Shown one piece after another: positions 45,258-53,489 of a stretch of 53,634 nucleotides of DNA (position 1 is the stretch's first letter; every line of letters begins with the position of its first letter). The DNA comes from Sporosarcina psychrophila (lineage in GTDB: Bacteria; Bacillota; Bacilli; Bacillales_A; Planococcaceae), in contig DYWT01000259.1 of NCBI GenBank assembly GCA_020742515.1, positions 1-53,634 on the forward strand. The letters run 5' to 3'. Under the pieces are notes generated by a model. The model made no database searches. It saw only the letters and a list, made by a program, of their open reading frames with translations, and was not told where the DNA came from. Position numbers and translations under genes: made by a program.

Positions 45258-46045
45258 ACCGTCCCCCTCCATTTGAATTCTCTTTCGTCAACTATGAAAT
45301 TTTCCAGACTGCCAATACCTGCTATTTCGATTCGGATTTTATCGCCTCCCCTAGCTTGTGGTGCCTCTTCAGGGACTCCAACGAGTAACACATCTCCAGG
45401 ACTCAACGTCATGAACTCGGTTACATCCGCAAGTAAACGAGGGACCGAACGAATCAAATTCGTTGTTGAATTTTTTTGACGAAGTTCATCATTAATGAAT
45501 ACACGGATAGTTAAGTCATCTGGATTTTGCACTTCATGACGATCGATGATCCATGGCCCGATTGGACAAAATCCATCACGCGCGTTATATTGAACAGCCG
45601 GTCGGTATACGCTATCATGCGGCACGCTGACATCGTTGACAATCGTATAACCAGCTACGTAAGTCAGCGCAGCTTCTTCATCCACCGCGACAGCTTTCTT
45701 TCCTATTACGAGTCCAAGTGCCGCTCCCATTTCCAGCTTATCTATCCCAGCTGGCATAGCAATCGCTGCACCGTGACGGTTGAAGGTATTTGCGGGTTTA
45801 ATATAAAGAACAGGGGCAATTGGTGGCGCATTATACGGTTTGTCATGTATAGCTTTGCCTAGCCTTTCAAGGGCCCCTTCATAGTTCAGCAATGTACCAT
45901 AAACAGTCCCTGTAATCGGGATGTCGAATTGTATTTCATTGGCATTTAATACGTCATCGCCGATTATCACTGTATTCGTTTCCGCAGTTACATTCACTGA
46001 AAGTGGGTCGCGCTTACCTAATACTTTAATTCTTGCTCCGCTCAT
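45254..46045 (-). CDS. hpaG: Fumarylacetoacetase-family protein HpaG1, metal ligands altered
   Basis: A 263-residue FAH-family protein, paralogous to the neighbour at 44499-45257 and matching the N-terminal half of fused HpaG enzymes. It has KPANTFNRHGAAIAMPAG, GYTIVNDVS, ARDGFCPIGPWI and LSPGDVLLVGVPEEAP. The usual Glu-x-Glu of the metal site is Gly/Ala here (LEMGAALGLVIGK), though the following Asp is kept. It may be a structural partner or act by another mechanism. AAGGAG precedes the ATG. First gene of the hpaG1-hpaG2-hpaF run. Confidence 0.88.
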   Translation of the reverse strand: MSGARIKVLGKRDPLSVNVTAETNTVIIGDDVLNANEIQFDIPITGTVYGTLLNYEGALERLGKAIHDKPYNAPPIAPVLYIKPANTFNRHGAAIAMPAGIDKLEMGAALGLVIGKKAVAVDEEAALTYVAGYTIVNDVSVPHDSVYRPAVQYNARDGFCPIGPWIIDRHEVQNPDDLTIRVFINDELRQKNSTTNLIRSVPRLLADVTEFMTLSPGDVLLVGVPEEAPQARGGDKIRIEIAGIGSLENFIVDEREFKWRGTV

Positions 46046-46115
46046 CTATTTCACTCCTTCAGTTAGTAGACTACTTTTCCATAGCACTAATAACTATACT
46101 TCCCGAAAAAGACTA

Positions 46116-46198
46116 CTAACATTGCATGAAGGGCACCCTTCTACTAGAATGAATTTTTCACTCCTTGAACAATCAGATGAAGTGCCCTTGCACCTTAG
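46116..46198 (-). other. Hairpin leader between ABC operon 2 and hpaG1
   Basis: On the minus strand AAGGGCACTTC and GAAGGGTGCCCTT form a stem (one bulge) enclosing about 40 bases. No T-run follows at once, so it is not a clean terminator. It may be a leaky terminator, a processing site or a leader structure. Confidence 0.35.
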
Positions 46199-46215
46199 AA
46201 ACCGAAAATAAATTA

Positions 46216-47013
46216 TTAAACCGATAACAATGCTTTATCACTAGTCAATTTTTCGCCGCGAATGCGCTGAAATTCATCCATCAACTTAGGAATTGTTAAC
46301 TTCTTCTTTTCATCAGCTTCTATTTCCAATATGATTTGTCCTTTATCCATCATAATAAGCCTGTTACCCAAGTCCAGCGCTTGTTGCATATTATGGGTGA
46401 TCATCAGTGTTGTGAGCTGATCCTTCTCAACAAGTTGCTTTGTTAAATTCGTTATTAATTCTGCTCGTGACGGATCTAGCGCGGCAGTATGTTCATCAAG
46501 AAGCAAAATAGATGGTTGCGTAAAGGTTGCCATCAATAGTGAAAGTGCTTGCCTCTCTCCGCCAGAAAGCATGCCTACTTTTGCGTTCAATCGATTTTCA
46601 AGGTTTAAATGGAGCGTTTCAAGTGATTCGCGAAACAATTCACGACGTTTCTTGTCTACACCCTTTTTAAAAACACGTTTTTTGTTTCGTGAATAGGCCA
46701 TAGCTAGGTTTTCCTCAATTGTCATCGTAGGAGCTGTTCCTGCCATTGGATCTTGAAACACTCTTCCGATCATTTGTGATCGCTTATATTCCGGCATTTT
46801 TGTAACGTTTTTATCAGCAATTTCAATTTCACCAAAATCAGGCGAAAGAGCGCCGGAAATCATATTCAACATGGTCGATTTTCCAGCTCCATTACTTCCG
46901 ATTACAGTCATAAAATCTCCTGGATTTAACGTGAGATTAATTTGATCTAAGGCAATTTTTTCATCAGGAGTTGCTTCATTAAATAATTTATTAATCTGGC
47001 TGAGCTTTAACAA
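46216..47013 (-). CDS. ABC transporter ATPase, copy 2 (TrpZ/COG1101 type)
   Basis: A 265-residue paralogue of the ATPase at 31398, differing at scattered conservative positions. Walker A GSNGAGKST, LSGGERQ and LLLDEHTAALDPSR are identical. Start is a TTG with GGAGGGGA upstream, overlapping the permease end by 23 bases as in copy 1. Its position just before hpaG1 in the same direction suggests co-expression with aromatic catabolism. Confidence 0.9.
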   Translation of the reverse strand: MLKLSQINKLFNEATPDEKIALDQINLTLNPGDFMTVIGSNGAGKSTMLNMISGALSPDFGEIEIADKNVTKMPEYKRSQMIGRVFQDPMAGTAPTMTIEENLAMAYSRNKKRVFKKGVDKKRRELFRESLETLHLNLENRLNAKVGMLSGGERQALSLLMATFTQPSILLLDEHTAALDPSRAELITNLTKQLVEKDQLTTLMITHNMQQALDLGNRLIMMDKGQIILEIEADEKKKLTIPKLMDEFQRIRGEKLTSDKALLSV

Positions 47014-48040
47014 TGGCGCTCCCCTCCTTCATCCGCAAGTGTTCATGCTCTAGTAACCGTTCAGCATGCCGTTTTGCTTTCCTGCTTTTTTCTCGTTTCT
47101 TTTCAAAGAATTGCGGTAAAACTAACGCCCCAATTACAATAACTGCGGTAATTAATTTCATATCTCCCGTATCAAGAAAGTCCACTCTAAGTGCAAGGCC
47201 AAGCACAATTCTATAAATAATGGCTCCTGCAATTACAGCAACTGTCGTTCGCACAATCGTTTTCGTTCCAAATATTGCCTCACCGATGATGACGGAAGCC
47301 AGTCCGATGATGATCATTCCGATTCCCATTCCGATGTCAGCAAACTTCGAATACTGAGCGATCAGTGCACCTGAAAATGCAACAAGTGCATTCGAAAAGC
47401 CTAGCCCTACAATAACAAGTGTGTCTGTATTGGCAGATAAACTTCGAATCATTTTTTTATTATCTCCAGTAGCTCTTATCGCAAGACCTACCTCGGTTTT
47501 CAAAAACCAATCGACGGCAAATTTGATTAGCAAAACAAGTATAATCATGATGAATACCGTACCCCAGGTTGAAGGCAAATGTTGGAATCCTAGCATACTA
47601 AAAAATTTATTAATGGCTGTGTCGATACCAAAGGAGCTCCAAAATGTATGAAACTTACTAAACATCGTTTCAGCATTTAATAAAGGTATATTCGGACGCC
47701 CGATGGAATTTGCAGATGTCAGTCCCATTATGCGTAAATTGATAGAATACAAGGCTATCATCATCAAGATTCCAGATAGAAGTGCATTGATTTTCCCTTT
47801 TGTGTGCAGGAGGCCGGTTACACATCCAGCAAGAAAGCCGATAATGATGGCTACTACTGTTGCAGCTACCGGATGATAACCAAAGATAATCATCGTGGCA
47901 GCTACTCCAGCTCCTGTCACAAAACTTCCGTCAACCGTTAAATCCGGAAAATCCAGCACACGGAATGATATATACACGCCAAGCGCCATAATTGCATAGA
48001 TGATCCCTTGCTCTACAGAGCCAAATACAGCTGAAAACAT
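46991..48040 (-). CDS. ABC transporter permease, copy 2 (TrpY/COG4120 type)
   Basis: A 349-residue permease, the same length as copy 1 and collinear with it (MFSAVFGSVEQGIIYAIMAL; AIRATGDNKKMIRSLSANTDTL). It differs mainly in the central loop and the basic C-terminal tail. GGAGGTGA precedes the ATG. Eight or nine TM segments. Confidence 0.9.
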   Translation of the reverse strand: MFSAVFGSVEQGIIYAIMALGVYISFRVLDFPDLTVDGSFVTGAGVAATMIIFGYHPVAATVVAIIIGFLAGCVTGLLHTKGKINALLSGILMMIALYSINLRIMGLTSANSIGRPNIPLLNAETMFSKFHTFWSSFGIDTAINKFFSMLGFQHLPSTWGTVFIMIILVLLIKFAVDWFLKTEVGLAIRATGDNKKMIRSLSANTDTLVIVGLGFSNALVAFSGALIAQYSKFADIGMGIGMIIIGLASVIIGEAIFGTKTIVRTTVAVIAGAIIYRIVLGLALRVDFLDTGDMKLITAVIVIGALVLPQFFEKKREKSRKAKRHAERLLEHEHLRMKEGSAIVKAQPD

Positions 48041-48057
48041 GCAGAATCACCTCCTAT

Positions 48058-49044
48058 TTATTCACTAAATTCAGCTTTCCATTCATCTTTAACGTCGAGT
48101 TCAAGAGTATCTGCTGTGTCTTTATTCATAATCAATTTTAACTTTTGTGGAATTTGAACAGGCATGTCGGCTGGTTTACTTTCACCTTTTAAGATTTTGA
48201 CAGCCATTTGTCCTGCTTCATAGCCAATATCAAAGTATTCAAATCCGTATGCCGCTAAGCCACCTCGTTTTACAGAGTCAAATTCACCGACCATCATCGG
48301 AATTTTATTGTCATTGGCAACTGAAATGACTGATTCGAGCGCAGAAACAACCGTATTGTCTGTAATAATGTACATAGAATCTACTTTACCAAGCAATGAT
48401 TCGGTCGCTTGCTTCACATCTGCTGAAGTAGCAACAGAAGCTTCAACAACAGTCATATCCATATCTTTCAACATTTCTTTTACTGCATCTACTTGGGCAC
48501 GAGAGTTTTGCTCTCCAGAGTTAAACACCATTCCAACATTTTTTGCACCCAATTCTTCTTTAAGGAATTTCATTGTATTGGAAATTGCATCTGGATGAGC
48601 ATCAATTGTTCCTGTTATATTACTTCCCGGGCTTTCCATTGAGTCAACGAGTTCTGCTCCAACTGCATCTGTTACAGAAGTGAAAATGATCGGAATTTCT
48701 GTTGTAGCACTAGCAGCCGCCTGAGCACTAGGAGTTGAGTTTGCGAATATCAAATCCACATCTGCGCTGACAAGATTCGTCGCTATTGTCGTGTTGACAC
48801 TGTTATCACCTTGAGCAATTTGAACATCATATTCCGCATCAATTCCCGCATCTTCTAATGCCTTTTTAAAACCATCATAAGCTGCATTGAGAGAGGGGTG
48901 TTCAACAATCTGGCTGACGCCTATTTTATATGTCTTCGAAGACGTTTCCTTGTCCTTCACTTCCCCCTCCTCTTCCCCGCATGCAGCAAGTACTAATGTA
49001 GTACTGAAAATAACAGCCAACATTTTTTTCCATCCGTTTCTCAT
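48058..49044 (-). CDS. ABC substrate-binding lipoprotein SBP2 (COG2984)
   Basis: A 328-residue lipoprotein with lipobox LAAC (Cys22) and the same domain blocks as SBP1 (YKIGVSQIVEHPSLNAAYDGFKKAL; ANSTPSAQAAASATTEIPIIF). AAGGGGGA precedes the ATG. Unlike SBP1 and SBP3, no TTGACT promoter with a cre-like box lies upstream, so ABC operon 2 appears to be regulated differently. Confidence 0.92.
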   Translation of the reverse strand: MRNGWKKMLAVIFSTTLVLAACGEEEGEVKDKETSSKTYKIGVSQIVEHPSLNAAYDGFKKALEDAGIDAEYDVQIAQGDNSVNTTIATNLVSADVDLIFANSTPSAQAAASATTEIPIIFTSVTDAVGAELVDSMESPGSNITGTIDAHPDAISNTMKFLKEELGAKNVGMVFNSGEQNSRAQVDAVKEMLKDMDMTVVEASVATSADVKQATESLLGKVDSMYIITDNTVVSALESVISVANDNKIPMMVGEFDSVKRGGLAAYGFEYFDIGYEAGQMAVKILKGESKPADMPVQIPQKLKLIMNKDTADTLELDVKDEWKAEFSE

Positions 49045-49204
49045 TTCTTTTCCCCCTTTTTAACTGTCTTATTTGGTGTTTAGTAAAGTCCAAAGTACGC
49101 TGCAAGTAAAGATGTTTTAGATTAAAACTCGGTTAACTTTGTCCGAATGTTTAGTCTTTTAAATCGATTACTATACAATTGCACTTTATTATATATTTAG
49201 AGTG

Positions 49205-49426
49205 AATTGGAATTCCCACTAATACCGCTTCGACGCTTTGTGGATGCCTCCCGCGATAAGCCAGAAAGGAGACCACTTGGGAGGGATTGAGCTGCATCCC
49301 TCCTTGCTCTTATCGCTCCGGCTACCACGAAGACCCGCCTTCGCTGGATGGTCTAGGTGGGAAAGCGCATTTCGTTATCTATAATGAAATCTGCAACATG
49401 GAGTGCGTCTTTCTTGACTAAAATTA
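49205..49426. mobile_element. Composite dispersed repeat R2, left part
   Basis: CTAATACCGCT..GACGCTTTGTGGATG and AAAGCGCATTTCGTTA..GAAATCTGCAAC match R1 at 7035-7130. An extra GC-rich 100-base segment (about 49245-49345) is present only here. No gene: the short frames show no ribosome binding site. Confidence 0.6.
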
Positions 49427-49582
49427 TATATGTTGAACTATTGAATCCGGTATATAAACTGAGCGAAGGCGCCTTAACAGGGGTAGCCGAAGCCATAAGA
49501 CCGGCGGCGAATCTGCTTGGCTTATGGCAGTAGGCATCCACTAGCGCCGTAGCGGTTCAATGGAGTTCTTTATTTCAATATA
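49427..49582. mobile_element. Nested TIR element R2b with TA duplication
   Basis: A 156-base element with ends TATATGTTGAA and TTCAATATATA, inserted in the R1-like repeat. R1 shows the unoccupied site (AATTAGTATCAAC at about 7137-7149). Here TA is present on both sides of the insert. No coding capacity. Confidence 0.7.
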
Positions 49583-49584
49583 TA

Positions 49585-49775
49585 GTATCGAATAGTAATC
49601 ACCTTATAATCTCGGAATATACATCTCAAAATTTTATTTCTCTCGATAATGAACACCCTAGCGCAGGCGCGGCAAAGGCATCCCCAAAGCGCCAAGCGTT
49701 CTACAATCCACACCCCGAATTACAACTCTCTTGTCAGTAAGCGCCAAAGCGGGTCGAATAAAATCTCTATGTCCT
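49585..49775. mobile_element. Composite dispersed repeat R2, right part
   Basis: TAATCACCTTATAATCTCGG, then GCGCGGCAAAGGCATCCCC and GCCAAGCGTTCTACAATCC match R1 (7147-7262) and R3. The right terminal repeat is eroded before the E3 gene. Confidence 0.65.
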
Positions 49776-49795
49776 TAACTCCTTTTTAGATGCGT

Positions 49796-51235
49796 TTAAA
49801 TCGTTAGCAAATCTCTCTTTTTATCCGGCATAGCATGAATTGCTTGTCCGATTAAGCCTTCTGCCGCCTCAAGCAGTCCTTCATTGAATCCTGGATGCGC
49901 ATAGTTCGGGAATTTTATATCTTCCTCTTTTGAAGCCATTTCAAGTAATTGGACAAAGGAACCTGACATTTCAATTGCCCCTTCCCCAATCATATGAATG
50001 CCTTGAATGATTTCTGTTGTTGCATCAGAAATAACTTTAATAAACCCATCCTTTTTACCCGTAATTGTTGCATAACCGTTTCCGCCAAGAGCAAATTGAC
50101 TGACCCGAATAGCCACCCCAAAGTCCCGTGCGCTTTGTTCTGTAAGCCCTACAGAAACGATTGGCGGGATTGTATGTGCCACAACTGGCATAAATGTAAG
50201 GTCGACTTCAGTTTGTTCCCCTGCTATTGAGGTAACAGCAGCTTTACCTTGCTTGATTGCTTTCACTGCGAGCATTGGCCCCTCGGTCACATCACCAATT
50301 GCATATATAGAAGGTATTGAGGATTGCATATTTCCGTCCACCTTGATGAAACCCTCGTCTGTTTGCTCAATTCCGAAACGGGTGATGCCGAGAGCATCCA
50401 AATTGGGTTTCCTTGTTCCAGATACGAATAGATGTGATCCACGTATCGTCTCTTCTATGTTTTTATCCGTTTGAAACGTTAGTATAATCCCGTCTGCTGT
50501 TTCATTTACCGAAATGAATTCACGCTCTTTATGCACTTTAATTTTATGCTTTTTAAATAAACGATTTAATTCTTTATTGATGGATTCATCGAATGGAAAG
50601 CCTGTTTGATCATCAATTACGATACTGACTTGTGCTCCTAATGCGGCAAAACTTGAAGCCGCTTCAAGTGCAATGTAATCATGACCTCTTACAATAAGGT
50701 GCTCAGGTATCTCTTCCAATTTAAATAGCTCATGGGGCAATAGAATTCGCACCCCTTTATCGTTCATTGCGGACGGTATAATCGGGGAGCTTCCTGTCGC
50801 AATAATGACTTGTTCAAATTCGAAAATATCGAATTGATGTCCATTTTCTACACCGATTCTATCTACCGCGAGAAATGTAACTTTCCCGCGGATGAGTTCA
50901 ATTTTATTTTCATTACATAGACTTTCTACGCCTGATCTAAGCTGATTAATGACGTTAGATTTATAAGCAATCAGCTTTTTAATATCGACTAGGTTATCCA
51001 AACTTCCAATTCCCAGATTTTGTAGATGGGTAATTTCAGAGCGTTTAGCTGCTGCATGTGTAAAAACTTTAGAAGGAATACACCCTTCATTCAGACAAAC
51101 GCCGCCCATTTCAGCCTGTTCAATTAATGTTACCGAGAGACCAAGCTGCGCACCACGTATGGCAGCAGAGTAGCCGCCTGGCCCCCCTCCAATGACAATG
51201 AGATTTCTTTCCTGACTGATTTCCCCAACAACCAT
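49796..51235 (-). CDS. Dihydrolipoamide dehydrogenase (E3)
   Basis: Flavoprotein that re-oxidises lipoamide of a 2-oxoacid dehydrogenase complex. 479 residues: FAD motif IGGGPGGYSAAIRGAQLG, redox disulfide GGVCLNEGCIPSK, NAD-binding domain in the middle, GDVTEGPMLA, and the C-terminal His-Glu dyad in YAHPGFNEGLLEAA. GGAGATGA lies just before the ATG, inside the end of the E2 gene. Last gene of the E1alpha-E1beta-E2-E3 operon. Confidence 0.93.
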   Translation of the reverse strand: MVVGEISQERNLIVIGGGPGGYSAAIRGAQLGLSVTLIEQAEMGGVCLNEGCIPSKVFTHAAAKRSEITHLQNLGIGSLDNLVDIKKLIAYKSNVINQLRSGVESLCNENKIELIRGKVTFLAVDRIGVENGHQFDIFEFEQVIIATGSSPIIPSAMNDKGVRILLPHELFKLEEIPEHLIVRGHDYIALEAASSFAALGAQVSIVIDDQTGFPFDESINKELNRLFKKHKIKVHKEREFISVNETADGIILTFQTDKNIEETIRGSHLFVSGTRKPNLDALGITRFGIEQTDEGFIKVDGNMQSSIPSIYAIGDVTEGPMLAVKAIKQGKAAVTSIAGEQTEVDLTFMPVVAHTIPPIVSVGLTEQSARDFGVAIRVSQFALGGNGYATITGKKDGFIKVISDATTEIIQGIHMIGEGAIEMSGSFVQLLEMASKEEDIKFPNYAHPGFNEGLLEAAEGLIGQAIHAMPDKKRDLLTI

Positions 51236-51236
51236 T

Positions 51237-52457
51237 TTATATCATCTCCATCATCAGTTTGTGAGGCTGCTCAATTAGGCTGGCAAAGCGATTCGTAAAT
51301 GCAACCGCTGTTGCGCCATCAGCAACACGGTGATCGAATGCCATGGAAAGTGTCATGATATGACCGATAACAATTTCATCATGCTCATTGACGATTGGTT
51401 GTTTTTTTGTTTTATGGAAAGCAATAAGAGCCGTTTCTGGATAATTAATAATCGGTGTTGCACCGGTACTACCAAGAGGTCCGACATTACTCACTGTAAA
51501 TGTGCTATTTTGCATTTCAAACAGTTGTAGGCTACCAGCGATTGCTTTGGCTGTCAATTCCTTTACTTCTTTGTTAATTTCTTTGATTGATTTCTTATCA
51601 ACATCATGGATAACAGGAACAATTAGTCCGCTTTCAGTATTTGTTGCGAGTCCAATGTGGTAGTTTTTCTTAAGGAGTATCCGACTGTTTTCTTCATCAA
51701 GTTCGGCATTGAATATCGGGAAATCCTTCAATGAGATAACAAGTGCCTTAATAAGAAATGCTGGAACACTGACGGATTCACCCGCCACTTTCAACTGCTC
51801 TCTCATTTTAACCAAATTCGTCATATTCACTTCGTCAAAATGGGTAACATGGGGAATTGTAAAGAGTGATTTCGTCATCTTTTCTGCAATTTTTTTTCGG
51901 ATTCCTCTAAAAGGAATTTCATCAGGACTCTTTTGATCAATCTTCGTCTGCTTAACAATCTTAACTGATTCGAACGTGGTTTGTTTTTCTTCTAAGAATC
52001 GAAAAACATCTTCTTCGGTTATCCTTCCAGAAGGGTCAGCTGCATGGACATCTTCGAGATTTATATTGTTATCGCGTGCAATTTTGCGTGTATACGGCGC
52101 CGCAAGTACTCGTTTAAAATGCAATGGCGGCAATTTCTCATCTATTTTAATTGCCGGGCTTGCTTCCCTCTCATTGATTTTTTTCGTTTCCATAATTGAT
52201 TTTTTTGCCGTTCGATCAGCTTCAATTAATTCAATGCAGAGCAGGCTTGTTCCGACCTGAACAGTTTCACCTACTTCGATGCGAATTTCTTTCACGATAC
52301 CAGGGCAGGGCGAAGTAAGTTCGGCGACCATTTTGTCTGTTTGTACTTCGACAAGCGGCTGATCCGTCGTAACCGAATCGCCAACCTTGACTAAGTAATG
52401 GATCACTTCCCCTTCAGTCATACCTTCCCCGATATCATGTAACTTTACTTCGAGCAT
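51237..52457 (-). CDS. 2-oxoacid dehydrogenase acyltransferase (E2)
   Basis: A 406-residue E2: one lipoyl domain (1-78) with the lipoyl Lys42 in VQTDKMVAELTSP, a Lys/Glu-rich linker, a peripheral-subunit-binding domain (about 117-155) and the catalytic acyltransferase domain with the HxxxDG-type motif DHRVADG near residue 375. GGGGGAA precedes the ATG. Whether the complex is for pyruvate, branched-chain or acetoin-derived substrates cannot be settled; the E1beta resembles PdhB. Confidence 0.92.
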   Translation of the reverse strand: MLEVKLHDIGEGMTEGEVIHYLVKVGDSVTTDQPLVEVQTDKMVAELTSPCPGIVKEIRIEVGETVQVGTSLLCIELIEADRTAKKSIMETKKINEREASPAIKIDEKLPPLHFKRVLAAPYTRKIARDNNINLEDVHAADPSGRITEEDVFRFLEEKQTTFESVKIVKQTKIDQKSPDEIPFRGIRKKIAEKMTKSLFTIPHVTHFDEVNMTNLVKMREQLKVAGESVSVPAFLIKALVISLKDFPIFNAELDEENSRILLKKNYHIGLATNTESGLIVPVIHDVDKKSIKEINKEVKELTAKAIAGSLQLFEMQNSTFTVSNVGPLGSTGATPIINYPETALIAFHKTKKQPIVNEHDEIVIGHIMTLSMAFDHRVADGATAVAFTNRFASLIEQPHKLMMEMI

Positions 52458-52469
52458 TCCATTTCCCCC

Positions 52470-53489
52470 TTAAAAATGAAGCACTTTTTCTATTCCTTCC
52501 ACGACGCGTGCCGGTGTTGGAAGATAATGTTCTTCTAATGTAAAGAATGGAACCGGGACGTCAAATCCTGTAACGCGTTCAATTGGAGCTCGTAGATAAA
52601 GAAAAGCTGTATCGTTTATTATGGAAACAATATCGTTGCCAAGTCCCCCTGTATTATGTGCTTCATGAATGATGACTGCTCTCGTTGTCTTTTGCACCGA
52701 TTGAGCAATAATGTCACGATCAATTGGATACAATGTTCGCAGATCGATAATTTCACAACTAATTCCCTTTTTCGCGGCCTGTTCAGCGGCTTTCTCAGCA
52801 ATTGAAATCATAGCTCCCCACGCGATCAGAGTGACGTCAGTACCTTCACGTACTCGTTTTCCTTTACCAATTTCCACAGTATATTTTCCAACAGGAACTT
52901 CTTCTCTTTTCGAACGATAGTTTTTCATAGGCTCCAAAACTAGCACAGGATCAGGATCTTCCATTGCTGCAATCAATAACCCTTTTGCATCGTATGGATT
53001 AGATGGACAGACCACTTTAATGCCTGGCATATGTGTGAATAAAACTTCCGTACTATCAGAATGGATTTCAGGCGCTCGAATTCCTGCACCATATGGAGCT
53101 CGAATGACCATAGGCACTGTAAAACGAGACATCGATCGCATCCGAAGCCGTGAAACATGTGTCATAATCTGTTCGTACGCAGGATAGATAAAACCGAGGA
53201 ACTGGATTTCTGCAACCGGTCTAAAACCGTTAACGGCAAGACCAATTGACGTCCCAATAATCCCTGCTTCTGAAAGTGGTGTATCGACTACTCGATCATC
53301 ACCAAATTGTTCCTGAAGGCCTTCCGTCGCGCGGAATACACCACCATTTTTCCCGATATCTTCTCCGAGTATGATGGTTCGATCATCCTCTTCTAGCATC
53401 AAACGCATGCCATCATTAATCGCTTGAATTAACGTCATCTGCTTTGTCGTTTCGTTTTTTTGTTCCGATTCTTTTAATTGTGTCATCAA
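52470..53489 (-). CDS. 2-oxoacid dehydrogenase E1 beta subunit
   Basis: A 339-residue transketolase-like E1beta: LGEDIGKNGGVFRATEGLQEQFG, TPLSEAGIIGTSIGLAVNGFRPVAEIQF, and the C-terminal SVQKTTRAVIIHEAHNTGG and PIERVTGFDVPVPF. Strong resemblance to PdhB-like subunits. The start is TTG 53489 or ATG 53486; both follow GGAGGCGATGA, which is also the end of E1alpha, so the two are coupled. Ten bases separate it from E2. Confidence 0.92.
   Translation of the reverse strand: MMTQLKESEQKNETTKQMTLIQAINDGMRLMLEEDDRTIILGEDIGKNGGVFRATEGLQEQFGDDRVVDTPLSEAGIIGTSIGLAVNGFRPVAEIQFLGFIYPAYEQIMTHVSRLRMRSMSRFTVPMVIRAPYGAGIRAPEIHSDSTEVLFTHMPGIKVVCPSNPYDAKGLLIAAMEDPDPVLVLEPMKNYRSKREEVPVGKYTVEIGKGKRVREGTDVTLIAWGAMISIAEKAAEQAAKKGISCEIIDLRTLYPIDRDIIAQSVQKTTRAVIIHEAHNTGGLGNDIVSIINDTAFLYLRAPIERVTGFDVPVPFFTLEEHYLPTPARVVEGIEKVLHF

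Noticed and set aside
46116-46198. T-box leader before hpaG1
   Set aside because: The conserved AGGGTGGNACCGCG element is missing and the downstream genes are not amino-acid related; only an unassigned hairpin remains.
49353-49541. A 62-codon minus-strand frame across the R2/R2b junction
   Set aside because: It spans the boundary of a nested insertion and has no translation signal.
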